Positions 1 to 5,568 of a stretch of 7,589 nucleotides of DNA are shown here, one piece after another. The position numbers and the translations under genes are program-made. The stretch comes from Chloroflexota bacterium. Its GTDB lineage: Bacteria > Chloroflexota > Anaerolineae > B4-G1. The notes beneath the pieces were generated by a model that was given only the letters and a program-made list of their open reading frames with translations, made no database searches and had not been told where the DNA came from. The first letter of the stretch is position 1; the number at the start of each line of letters is the position of its first letter. The stretch is from assembly GCA_011046405.1 (NCBI GenBank), contig DSAR01000445.1, positions 1-7,589 on the forward strand, read 5' to 3'.

Positions 1-10
1 ATTCGCGGGC

Positions 11-98
11 CACAACTGCAAAGTCGGCCTACGCCGACTATAAACTAACCTGCGAAGGCAGGTTTTGCAGTTGTAGCACGCGGTTTTAACCGCTGTGC
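11..98. repeat. Three-hairpin dispersed repeat (REP-like)
   Basis: Three compact stem-loops are packed in 88 bases. AGTCGGC (22-28) pairs with GCCGACT (33-39) around CTAC. AACCTGC (47-53) pairs with GCAGGTT (58-64) around GAAG. Both sit inside an outer 11-bp stem, ACAACTGCAAA (12-22) with TTTGCAGTTGT (64-74), giving a cloverleaf-like shape. A third hairpin follows: GCGGTT (80-85) with AACCGC (88-93), extended by GCAC (76-79) with GTGC (95-98) past one bulged T. From memory, similar clustered hairpins are dispersed in many copies in Chloroflexota and cyanobacterial genomes. Copy number cannot be seen here, and the element may start to the left of the window. Confidence 0.6.
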
Positions 99-143
99 GC
101 TGTAATGTGCCATTGTCAAATTACGTAAAATTGGAATTGCTTT

Positions 144-160
144 CTTTGCAAGTTGCAAAG
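144..160. promoter_or_regulatory. Palindrome, possible operator or weak terminator
   Basis: CTTTGCAA, one G, then TTGCAAAG: a perfect 8+1+8 palindrome. As RNA it could form a 6-bp stem with an AAGTT loop, followed by an interrupted T-rich stretch (161-183), which would suit a weak terminator for an upstream gene. As DNA it has the symmetry of a dimeric regulator site about 40 bases ahead of the promoter candidate. The sequence does not decide between the two. Confidence 0.3.
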
Positions 161-197
161 TTTCCGACTTTTTTCTGACTTTTACCCCCTTTTCGTA

Positions 198-225
198 TTG
201 TCCCTCCTGTCAGGTTATGTATAAT
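198..225 (+). promoter_or_regulatory. Putative sigma70-type promoter
   Basis: TTGTCC (198-203; 4 of 6 match to TTGACA) lies 16 bases upstream of a perfect TATAAT (220-225). It is the best promoter match I found upstream of the precursor. It would give a leader RNA of roughly 590 bases before the precursor start, which is long, so an unseen nearer promoter is possible. Consensus in this lineage is not known to me. Confidence 0.35.
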
Positions 226-804
226 TGGTACAGATAAAAGGCGTTTCGCACTGTCAAAGTCACTTTAATCTGTTTCAAGTCGGTTAGCGTTGGTTTGACC
301 TTTTGCGCACGTTCAGAAGGGACGTCAAGGGCGTTTCGAAAAAGTCTCTATCTAGACCTCACCGGGACTTGATGCTCGGTGCCGAAGCTTGAGAGGGTGG
401 ACTGGTTCGTGATGAAGAGAGGACGTATTGCGCGAGCACTCCTTGATCCCCCTGGCATGCACTCAATTGAGTTCCTACAATGCCTTGACCATTCCGGTTG
501 GCCCGGAAACAAAGAGCGTCTTGTTAAAACATAGGCTCAACTAAACCCTCTACCTCGTTGCCGTTGGGCAATAATTGGCAAGACCTCAACCCTATATAGA
601 CAATTGATCTTTCGTTTCGTTGACTGGCGTGAGCAATGGCGGTCTCATTTGGCTGCCATGCATCTCGGCTAGTCTGGCGTGCGTGAAGCATTGTGTCTTC
701 CGTTTCTTGTGAGCATGTCAAGTATTCTCTGGCTCTTCGCTCGGCACCCCGGGCATAAGCATGAAAGCATCGACTGTATCAGTTCGCCGAACGGCACATA
801 CGAA

Positions 805-813
805 GAAGGAGGT
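805..813 (+). promoter_or_regulatory. Strong ribosome binding site of precursor
   Basis: GAAGGAGGT is a near-complete anti-Shine-Dalgarno match whose core GGAGG ends 8 bases before the ATG at 821. It decides the precursor start over the in-frame ATG at 761, and is stronger than the sites of most downstream genes, as expected for a peptide made in excess over its enzymes. Confidence 0.85.
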
Positions 814-820
814 CACTAAA

Positions 821-979
821 ATGGACTATGATGTCAAAGTTTATGAATCGCCAACGATTGAGATCGAAGAAGTTGAGGGCAGCGAACTGGCCGCCGACTT
901 CAATCCGGCAGACGCTTGCGTCGTCATCGGCGCGGTGATCACGGGTGGCGCTATCGTGATCGCTGCCGTTATCGACTAG
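821..979 (+). CDS. Putative RiPP precursor peptide, 52 aa
   Basis: This is the likely substrate of the enzymes that follow. The N-terminal part is acidic and contains Y8-E-S-P11-T-I13 followed by EIEEVEG, matching the YxxPxI/L pattern that PqqD-type RRE domains bind in lasso-peptide leaders and related systems. Residues 21-32 (around SELAADFNPADA) form a hydrophilic linker. From Cys33 on, the tail is almost purely Val, Ile, Ala and Gly with one Thr, ending in Ile-Asp. It could form a single membrane helix and contains a GG pair at 42-43. I see no double-Gly leader cleavage site, so the leader/core border is unknown; it may lie in the linker near residues 24-33. The start at 821 is set by the strong ribosome binding site. 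It is the first gene of the set, separated from the first enzyme by 217 bases with folding potential. The precursor role is inferred from size, motif and neighbours. Confidence 0.8.
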   Translation: MDYDVKVYESPTIEIEEVEGSELAADFNPADACVVIGAVITGGAIVIAAVID

Positions 980-997
980 AACCGCTAAGAGTAGCCA

Positions 998-1071
998 CGC
1001 TGGGGACAGCGACCGATCCAAACAAGGGAAACAAGGAACGAAAACTCCTGGCAACCCATAGGCGGATCGGT
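998..1071 (+). promoter_or_regulatory. Structured RNA candidate in precursor-enzyme spacer
   Basis: Two adjacent helices can form directly after the precursor stop. The first is CGCTG (998-1002) with CAGCG (1007-1011) around GGGA, a GNRA-type tetraloop. Immediately next is a long irregular arm: ACCGATCC (1012-1019) with GGATCGGT (1064-1071), then GGG (1026-1028) with CCC (1055-1057), then AGGA (1034-1037) with TCCT (1046-1049), separated by purine-rich internal loops of similar size on both sides. The match to a folded RNA is seen by eye only. I could not match it to a known riboswitch. It may stabilise the precursor part of the transcript. Confidence 0.45.
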
Positions 1072-1110
1072 AAAAAGGACTAGTGTAATTTCTCGGGGGA
1101 GCGAATGAGA

Positions 1111-1146
1111 TCAAGAGGTTCTCGTGGACTCACGAGAACCTCTTGA
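1111..1146 (+). promoter_or_regulatory. Perfect 16-bp hairpin before radical SAM gene
   Basis: CAAGAGGTTCTCGTG (1112-1126) is followed by GACT and the exact reverse complement (1131-1145), with a further T-A pair outside (1111/1146). There is no T-tract after it on either strand, so it is not a classical intrinsic terminator. It ends 50 bases before the start of the radical SAM gene and does not cover its ribosome binding site (1184-1189). Likely roles are RNA processing, 3' end protection of a short precursor message, or partial attenuation that keeps enzyme levels below peptide levels. Confidence 0.6.
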
Positions 1147-1196
1147 ATAAAAATCTCAATGGCGAGCGGGACTGTTTTGGATTGAAGGATAGATTT

Positions 1197-2570
1197 ATGG
1201 CGAAAGATTTGGACATATTGCTGATCTTCTCACCCCCTTCGGCCTATCTGCCGAGGGATTCGTGGGGCGATCACCTATTGGGGATGAGTCCGCCTATCGG
1301 GGCGATGTACCTGGCGGGCTACCTTCTTTCCCAGGGGTACACGGTAGAGATTTTGGACGGCGCGCTGATGGCACTCCGCGGCCATAGCCTGAAACAGGCG
1401 ATCTCGGAACGAAACCCCCGCCTGGTAGGCCTGTCGAGCGTGACGGTCAACGCCCATAATACCTCGCGGGTGGCAGAGTTCGTCCGTGCCATTCACCCGG
1501 AGGCGAAAATCGTCGCCGGTGGGCCGCACCCTTCCTTCTGCTACGAGTCACTGCTCGCCACGGGTCACGTGGACGTGGTGGCCCTGTACGAAGGAGAATT
1601 GACCCTGGCCGAACTGGCCGCCCATTTCCTGGGGACACCGGGTGGTGACGCCAGGCGGTGCGATCTGGCCGACGTCGCCGGGATTGCCTTCCGCCACCAG
1701 GGGGAGATCATCCTCACGGACTCTCGCCCCTTGATAGCCGACCTGGACCAGCTACCGCTTCCGGCGCGGCACCTGATTCCTCTCGACGATTACCGCATGC
1801 CGGGCATCGTCCTCACGGGACGGGGGTGTCCCTTTAACTGCATCTTCTGCGCGGCCGCCCCGCTTTCCGGGCGGCGCTACCGGAAGCACAGCGTGGACCG
1901 GGTGATAGAGGAAGTGCGGGTATGCGTCGAGGCGCATGGATTGCGGAAGCTCTTTTTCGCCGACGATTGTTTCACGGCTGACAAGCGGCGCGTGAGCGAG
2001 ATTTGCCGGCGCCTGGAGGCGTTCGATCAACCTCTGCACTGGGTGTGCGAGGGCCGGGTCGATACGGTGACACCGGAGTTACTGGCGGACATGCACGCCG
2101 CCGGGTGTACCGCCATCCAGTACGGCGTGGAGTCCGGGTCGCAGGCGATCCTGGACCACGTCCGGAAGGGGATCAACATCGAACAAATTCGGAACGCGGT
2201 CCAATGGACGGTCGATCTGGGGATGCGGGCCGAATGCTCGCTCCAGTTCGGCCATCCGGAGGATACCGTCGAGACGGTAGGGGAGACACTCCAGTTCGCG
2301 CGGGATCTGCGTGCTATGAGCACGTACGCCGGGCAGGTCAAGACCGATTTCGCCATCACGACGCCCCTGCCGGGCACCTACCTGCGGGATCACGCGGAAG
2401 AACTGGGCATCGAGATACTGACGAGCGATTGGGATCGTTATACCTTCATCGAACCGGTCATCAACACGCGGCACCTGACGGCCGAACAACTGTCGCGTTG
2501 CGTGGTGGGACAGATGATGGACCGAATAGGGGATCAGAAGTTATTGGAGGGACTCGGATGTGGGATCTAG
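1197..2570 (+). CDS. B12-binding radical SAM enzyme, RiPP maturase
   Basis: A 457-aa radical SAM protein. Residues 1-140 form a Rossmann-like cobalamin-binding domain (LDILLIFSPPS near the N-terminus, then SPPIGAMYLAGYLLSQGY). The usual DxHxxG cobalamin-ligand motif is not visible, as in many subfamilies that bind B12 without the lower histidine. The core has the cluster motif C211-PFN-C215-IF-C218, then FFADDCF (253-259), GRVD (286-289) and YGVESGS (309-315), typical of B12-dependent radical SAM enzymes. Known relatives methylate unactivated carbons or build rings using SAM and cobalamin. With a Val/Ile/Ala-rich precursor upstream, C-methylation or crosslinking of the peptide is the best guess. 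I chose ATG 1197 over the TTG at 1143 because AAGGA (1185-1189) is 7 bases upstream and the TTG lies inside the hairpin. The end overlaps the next gene by 13 bases. Confidence 0.9.
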   Translation: MAKDLDILLIFSPPSAYLPRDSWGDHLLGMSPPIGAMYLAGYLLSQGYTVEILDGALMALRGHSLKQAISERNPRLVGLSSVTVNAHNTSRVAEFVRAIHPEAKIVAGGPHPSFCYESLLATGHVDVVALYEGELTLAELAAHFLGTPGGDARRCDLADVAGIAFRHQGEIILTDSRPLIADLDQLPLPARHLIPLDDYRMPGIVLTGRGCPFNCIFCAAAPLSGRRYRKHSVDRVIEEVRVCVEAHGLRKLFFADDCFTADKRRVSEICRRLEAFDQPLHWVCEGRVDTVTPELLADMHAAGCTAIQYGVESGSQAILDHVRKGINIEQIRNAVQWTVDLGMRAECSLQFGHPEDTVETVGETLQFARDLRAMSTYAGQVKTDFAITTPLPGTYLRDHAEELGIEILTSDWDRYTFIEPVINTRHLTAEQLSRCVVGQMMDRIGDQKLLEGLGCGI

Positions 2571-3154
2571 TGGTCGAAGCCATCCTGTGGACCGTGGGCG
2601 GCGTGGGCGAACAAGTGGTCAAGTATCGCCTGGCGAACGCGCCGTTTTTCCAGAGCAAACTGGGTTACCGGGTCGGTCTCTTTCTCGAAATGGCCGCCTA
2701 TGCCCCGTTTGCCGCTTTTACGTTCTGGCGCGTGCTGGTCACCGACGAAGCGCTAAACTTCTCGCTCTGGGGTAGCGTGGTCGGCGGTGTATTGATCTTG
2801 ATTGGTGTCATCATCAACTACGTCGCGGTGCGGGATTTGAAGATGGCCCGGTGGAACAGCGCCCCGCTCTACGGCCTGGACCAGGAACTGAACTCATTGG
2901 TGGACACGGGCATCTACAGCGTCATCCGCCATCCTTCTTACGTGGGACAGATCATCGGCTTTGCCGGCTGTGCTTTCATCCTGCCATCCCGCTACATTAT
3001 CACCTTCGCCGTCATCTACATGCTGTACTGCGTGCTCATTCATACGCGCATCGAGGACCACTACCTGGTGAAGCGCTTTGGCGAGAAGTACGTCGAGTAC
3101 GCCCAGCGCGTGCCGGCTTTTCTCCCGCTGCGGGGCGTCCGTGCCCGCAAGTGA
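2558..3154 (+). CDS. Icmt-like membrane methyltransferase, first copy
   Basis: A 198-aa integral membrane protein of the isoprenylcysteine carboxyl methyltransferase/PEMT-like family, which transfers methyl from SAM to substrates at the membrane. The family signature is clear: R124-H-P-S-Y-V-G130 followed, after a hydrophobic stretch, by E166 and a FG-E-K-Y-V-E-Y segment (174-181). Several membrane segments precede it (about 38-60 and 70-92), with another near 133-160. Start ATG 2558 has GGAGGG (2546-2551) 6 bases upstream and overlaps the radical SAM stop by 13 bases; longer reading in this frame is only a shadow of the radical SAM gene. In this setting the substrate is probably the modified peptide, for example a carboxylate, a thiol or an amine. 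Family members act on lipids, small molecules or proteins, so the substrate cannot be read from sequence. Confidence 0.82.
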   Translation: MWDLVVEAILWTVGGVGEQVVKYRLANAPFFQSKLGYRVGLFLEMAAYAPFAAFTFWRVLVTDEALNFSLWGSVVGGVLILIGVIINYVAVRDLKMARWNSAPLYGLDQELNSLVDTGIYSVIRHPSYVGQIIGFAGCAFILPSRYIITFAVIYMLYCVLIHTRIEDHYLVKRFGEKYVEYAQRVPAFLPLRGVRARK

Positions 3155-3893
3155 GACCCGGGCCGAACTGGAGCGCCTGGGCCAAGCATTGGCGACGGTG
3201 CGCGAGCAAGAGGCCTTTCTCGAACTCCTGGACGCGCTCGGCGATCTGCGACGGGAATTGCTGGGGACCGAGATGGACGGGGCAGCCCTTGAGGGGCTGA
3301 TGCGTATCGATCGGGAGGTGTTCCGGCGCACGCGGCGCGGCGTTCGCGTCTTTTCGGCGCCGGGGATGGCTGGCCTGGCGTGGTTGACCCTGTTGTGCCT
3401 GCCCTGGCCCCTGTTGACCGGGATAACGGTGGCTTTGTCACTGGCCCTGCTCGGGGATTTCCGCAGCTGGGCGTTGGGCGGGGCGGCTTTGTTCGCGTTA
3501 TACGCCGCCCGGCTCGGTCACGAACTGGGACACGTGCTGGGCGGGTGGCCGGTTTTCGGGCTGGCCGGATTGTATACGTCCCGCAACTTCGGGCAACTGC
3601 GGTTGCAGATGAGCGTGCGGCGGACGTGCGTGGGTGCTACCCACCTCGTGCGATTGTACCTGGGCGGTTGCCTGGTCAATTTGGCGCTGGCATTGGGTGG
3701 CCTGTTGGCGTACGCCACCGGCGTCTGGACCGGGATCGGGGCGCTGGCCTTCGTCGGGGCCAATTTGGTGCTCGGGCTCGGTAACCTGCTGCCGGTACGA
3801 GGGCTATCGACCGATGGCTACAACGCTCTATATACCTGGCGGGCCAGCCATCAGAAAGATTTTTGGACGCAGAAGAACGCGGATAAACGCTGA
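3141..3893 (+). CDS. M50 site-2-protease-type membrane peptidase
   Basis: A 250-aa membrane metalloprotease candidate. The zinc motif H127-E-L-G-H131 lies in a hydrophobic segment, and the third ligand motif N215-LLP...T-D225-G-Y appears in a later membrane segment, the M50 layout. Residues 1-65 form a charged helical soluble part, followed by hydrophobic segments at about 75-105 and 111-135, with more at 170-213. Such enzymes cut within or next to membrane helices. Here the hydrophobic tail of the precursor is a plausible substrate, as for YydH in the epipeptide locus (by analogy). Start GTG 3141 overlaps the previous stop by 14 bases and has only a weak GGGG upstream; the upstream TTG at 3078 would add a non-family leader. 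The last nine residues (about 242-250) are encoded by a dispersed repeat, so the native C-terminus was probably altered. Catalytic residues are intact. Confidence 0.82.
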   Translation: MPASETRAELERLGQALATVREQEAFLELLDALGDLRRELLGTEMDGAALEGLMRIDREVFRRTRRGVRVFSAPGMAGLAWLTLLCLPWPLLTGITVALSLALLGDFRSWALGGAALFALYAARLGHELGHVLGGWPVFGLAGLYTSRNFGQLRLQMSVRRTCVGATHLVRLYLGGCLVNLALALGGLLAYATGVWTGIGALAFVGANLVLGLGNLLPVRGLSTDGYNALYTWRASHQKDFWTQKNADKR

Positions 3894-3929
3894 CTCCTTT
3901 ATCTGCGGAAGTCTGCGATATCTGCGTCC
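3865..3929. repeat. Dispersed inverted repeat at protease 3' end
   Basis: GGACGCAGA (3865-3873) is matched by TCTGCGTCC (3921-3929), and GCGGATAAA (3879-3887) by TTTATCTGC (3898-3906) with one mismatch. The right arm carries an extra 9-base unit of the same CGCAGA type. Strings of CGCAGA/CGCGGAT units are, from memory, a widespread intergenic repeat family, and protein tails such as the one here ending NADKR are often its translated left arm. It covers the last codons and stop of the protease gene and may also fold as a weak terminator. A further small inverted repeat, TTGAAC (3952-3957) and GTTCAA (3969-3974), lies in the gap just before the next gene. Confidence 0.55.
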
Positions 3930-4009
3930 CATATTATTCAATTTACAGGTTTTGAACGAGAGCGTCCAGTTCAAGTAATTCGGGGATTATTCTGGAGGTC
4001 TGTGTCTGC

Positions 4010-4342
4010 ATGAGCGAAAATCCAAAGGACTGGTCGGAAAAGCGACCCCGCCGCGGGCTCAAGCCGTGGAGTTCGATCGAGGGCGGGGGCATCGTCGTGT
4101 TACACATCGATCCCCGCGTGCGCGTCGCGGAGGAGAAGCGGGTGCGGTACTGCAAGTTGAACGAGACGGGTGGGCTAATCTGGCAACTGTGCGACGGTAA
4201 ACATACCGTGGCCGAGATCGTGTCAGAGGTGGTGGCGCAGTATGGCGTCGAGGCGGGCGTGGCCAACCGGGACGTGCATCACCTGCTGGAACAGATGCAA
4301 TCTGCCGGGCTGGTGGAGGTGGAAGGTGACAGCTTCTTCTGA
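4010..4342 (+). CDS. PqqD-like RiPP recognition protein, 110 aa
   Basis: A stand-alone RRE (RiPP recognition element) of the PqqD family, which binds precursor leaders and presents them to modifying enzymes. Residues 27-110 fit the fold: a beta-rich start (GIVVLHIDP), then the family hallmark RYCKLNETGGLIWQLCDG (46-63), TVAEIV (66-71), and a C-terminal helical part ending SAGLVEVEG. The N-terminal 26 residues are basic and probably flexible. GGAGGT (3994-3999) supports ATG 4010, with a spacing of 10. It follows a 116-base gap carrying a dispersed repeat and overlaps the next gene by 17 bases. The YxxPxI motif in the precursor is the expected ligand. It most likely serves the radical SAM enzyme, which has no PqqD-like region of its own that I can see. 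Confidence 0.88.
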   Translation: MSENPKDWSEKRPRRGLKPWSSIEGGGIVVLHIDPRVRVAEEKRVRYCKLNETGGLIWQLCDGKHTVAEIVSEVVAQYGVEAGVANRDVHHLLEQMQSAGLVEVEGDSFF

Positions 4343-4814
4343 GTCGCGGGCGGGGCAACCCCGCAGCGAGCTGCGCGTACCCTGGTCCCTGGCGATGGCC
4401 GCCTGCGGGCTGGCGGCGATCTTGACGCCTAACGCCGCCCGTTTTTCGTCCGCCGTCGGTATCCCGCTGTTGGTCGGCGGCAGCGCATTGATGTTAATTT
4501 CGATGTCGATGGTGGGTGACCGGCACACCCTGGTGGTCGACGGCCCGTACCGGTGGGTGAGACATCCGGCCTACGTGGGGCTGCTGACGATGTTGGCCGG
4601 CCTCGTGATCTTCACGTGGTCGTTTTGGGGCGCGTTGGCCTTCGCGCCGGCGGCGGTTCTGACGTACGCCAGGGCTCGGCGGGAAGAGCACAACCTACAC
4701 CTGCGCTTTGGCGCCCGTTACGAGGCCTACCGGCAGCAAGTGCCTTTCGCATGGCCGAGGATAACGTTATCACACGGAGGAGGACAGGGTGAGCCAGACG
4801 TACGGAGGAAATAA
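4326..4814 (+). CDS. Icmt-like membrane methyltransferase, second copy
   Basis: A 162-aa protein of the same broad isoprenylcysteine-methyltransferase-like family as the gene at 2558, but clearly divergent and shorter. Signature: Y75-R-W-V-R79-H-P-A-Y-V-G85, then a hydrophobic stretch, R-R-E120-E121-H and LRFGARYEAYRQQVP. Hydrophobic segments lie at about 20-34, 42-62, 84-100 and 100-115. Start GTG 4326 is favoured by GGAGGT (4315-4320) 5 bases upstream; it overlaps the PqqD-like gene by 17 bases and the ABC ATPase gene by 26 bases, so its expression is locked into the set. Earlier in-frame starts would translate the PqqD-like gene out of frame. It may act on the peptide at the membrane. Whether it and the first copy act at two sites, on two chemical groups or together is unknown. 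Confidence 0.8.
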   Translation: MTASSESRAGQPRSELRVPWSLAMAACGLAAILTPNAARFSSAVGIPLLVGGSALMLISMSMVGDRHTLVVDGPYRWVRHPAYVGLLTMLAGLVIFTWSFWGALAFAPAAVLTYARARREEHNLHLRFGARYEAYRQQVPFAWPRITLSHGGGQGEPDVRRK

Positions 4815-5568
4815 CCAAGCGATTCAAGTCGAGGCGCTATCGAAGCATTACGGCGATTTGCGGGCGCTGGACAACGTCAGTTTCGACGTGCCCCGGGGGA
4901 CGGTCATCGCGCTCCTGGGTCCCAACGGCGCGGGAAAGACCACGCTGGTCCGAATGCTTTCGACCCTGATCGCGCCAACCTCCGGCACGGCCCAGGTCGA
5001 GGGATACGACATCCGCCGGCACCCCCGCCAGGTACGACAGTGCCTCGGGGTCGCCTTCACCGATACGTCGTTGTACGCACGCCTGACGGTGCGCGAGACC
5101 CTACGCTACTTCGGGCGCCTGTACCAGATAGCGCCGGGGACGCTCGAATCTCGCATCGAGGAGTTGGTATCGCTTTTCGACATGAACTCCTACGCCGAAC
5201 GGCCCGTCGCCCAGCTCTCGCGCGGTATGCAGCGCAAGGTCGTGATCGCCCGCGCGATTCTGCACGCCCCGCCGGTCCTGATCATGGACGAGCCGACCAC
5301 CGGATTGGACATTCAGGCCTCGGCCGAGATGATCGACTTCATCCGCACCTACGCCCGGGCAGGTAAGACCATCCTCCTCGTCACCCACAACCTGACCGAG
5401 GTCGAGATGCTGTGTGACGACATCCTCATCCTGCGGCACGGGCGAATTGCCGAGGGGCCGACCCCGGTGCGTGGTCTGTCCTCGTCGGAACTGCAAGCCA
5501 CGATTTTCCGGCACATCAACGGTTCCCAAGGAAAAGCGGAGAACCGGGAAAGTGAAGGGGCCATATGA
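4789..5568 (+). CDS. ABC transporter ATP-binding protein, NatA-type
   Basis: A 259-aa nucleotide-binding subunit. Walker A is G44-PNGAGKTT, the signature is L143-SRGMQRK, Walker B ends in IMD167-E168-PTTGLD, and the switch histidine is H200 in VTHNLTE. The LSRGMQ form of the signature, with Arg in place of the first Gly, is common in the NatA/CcmA branch of ABC-2 exporters. Start GTG 4789 has GGAGGAGG (4776-4783) 5 bases upstream and overlaps the second methyltransferase by 26 bases. The 3' end overlaps the permease gene by ATGA. Role inferred: energising export of the mature peptide or removing it from the membrane for self-protection. No peptidase C39 domain is present, so leader removal is not done by this transporter. 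Confidence 0.93.
   Translation: MSQTYGGNNQAIQVEALSKHYGDLRALDNVSFDVPRGTVIALLGPNGAGKTTLVRMLSTLIAPTSGTAQVEGYDIRRHPRQVRQCLGVAFTDTSLYARLTVRETLRYFGRLYQIAPGTLESRIEELVSLFDMNSYAERPVAQLSRGMQRKVVIARAILHAPPVLIMDEPTTGLDIQASAEMIDFIRTYARAGKTILLVTHNLTEVEMLCDDILILRHGRIAEGPTPVRGLSSSELQATIFRHINGSQGKAENRESEGAI

Larger units (their letters stand above)
99..820. other. Long non-coding upstream region
   Basis: About 720 bases without a convincing gene, visibly lower in GC than the coding part. Seen in it: a TTACGTAA palindrome (121-128), a 17-base palindrome (144-160), a promoter candidate (198-225), a 9-base direct repeat GGCGTTTCG (240-248 and 330-338), a 12-base palindrome ACTCAATTGAGT (461-472), and a small inverted repeat TTCCGG/CCGGAA (492-497, 503-508). 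The short open frames here, including one of 40 codons at 412-534, lack a well-placed ribosome binding site and have no recognisable product. The region probably carries the control DNA or long untranslated leader of the peptide operon, plus the tail of whatever lies upstream. Confidence 0.5.

Noticed and set aside
11..98. CRISPR array or tRNA, because of the clustered hairpins and cloverleaf look
   Set aside because: There are no regularly spaced identical repeats, and no anticodon arm, T-loop or acceptor sequence typical of a tRNA.
412..534. 40-codon + strand frame beginning MKRGRIARALLDPPG
   Set aside because: The nearest purine-rich stretch (391-400) is too far from the ATG, the product resembles nothing known, and it does not carry the YxxPxI motif of a second precursor.
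524..721. Open frame of 65 codons on the minus strand in the upstream region
   Set aside because: No recognisable domain, no clear ribosome binding site and unrelated neighbours; its length is within chance expectation.
761..820. Longer precursor starting at ATG 761
   Set aside because: It would run through the strong ribosome binding site at 805-813 and add a basic, unrelated N-terminus. The acidic leader with its motif starts cleanly at 821.
1012..1071. c-di-GMP, cobalamin or SAM riboswitch
   Set aside because: The conserved boxes of those families that I know are not present. Only the pairing pattern is seen, so it is listed as an unclassified structure.
779..1114. Open frame of 111 codons on the minus strand over the precursor
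   Set aside because: It is antisense to the precursor, which has a strong ribosome binding site and a meaningful leader motif. The minus frame has a low-complexity, unrecognisable product and no upstream binding site.
1143..1196. Upstream TTG start for the radical SAM gene
   Set aside because: The TTG is inside the 3' arm of the perfect hairpin, and AAGGA at 1185-1189 points to ATG 1197, where the Rossmann-like domain begins.
2003..2557. Long N-terminal extension of the first methyltransferase
   Set aside because: This stretch is out of frame with the radical SAM gene, Arg/Gly/Pro-rich and without family resemblance. It is the shadow frame of the radical SAM gene.
821..3154. Lasso-peptide locus, suggested by the YxxPxI leader
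   Set aside because: No asparagine-synthetase-like cyclase and no transglutaminase-like protease are encoded, and the hydrophobic tail does not show the Gly1/Asp8-9 ring pattern.
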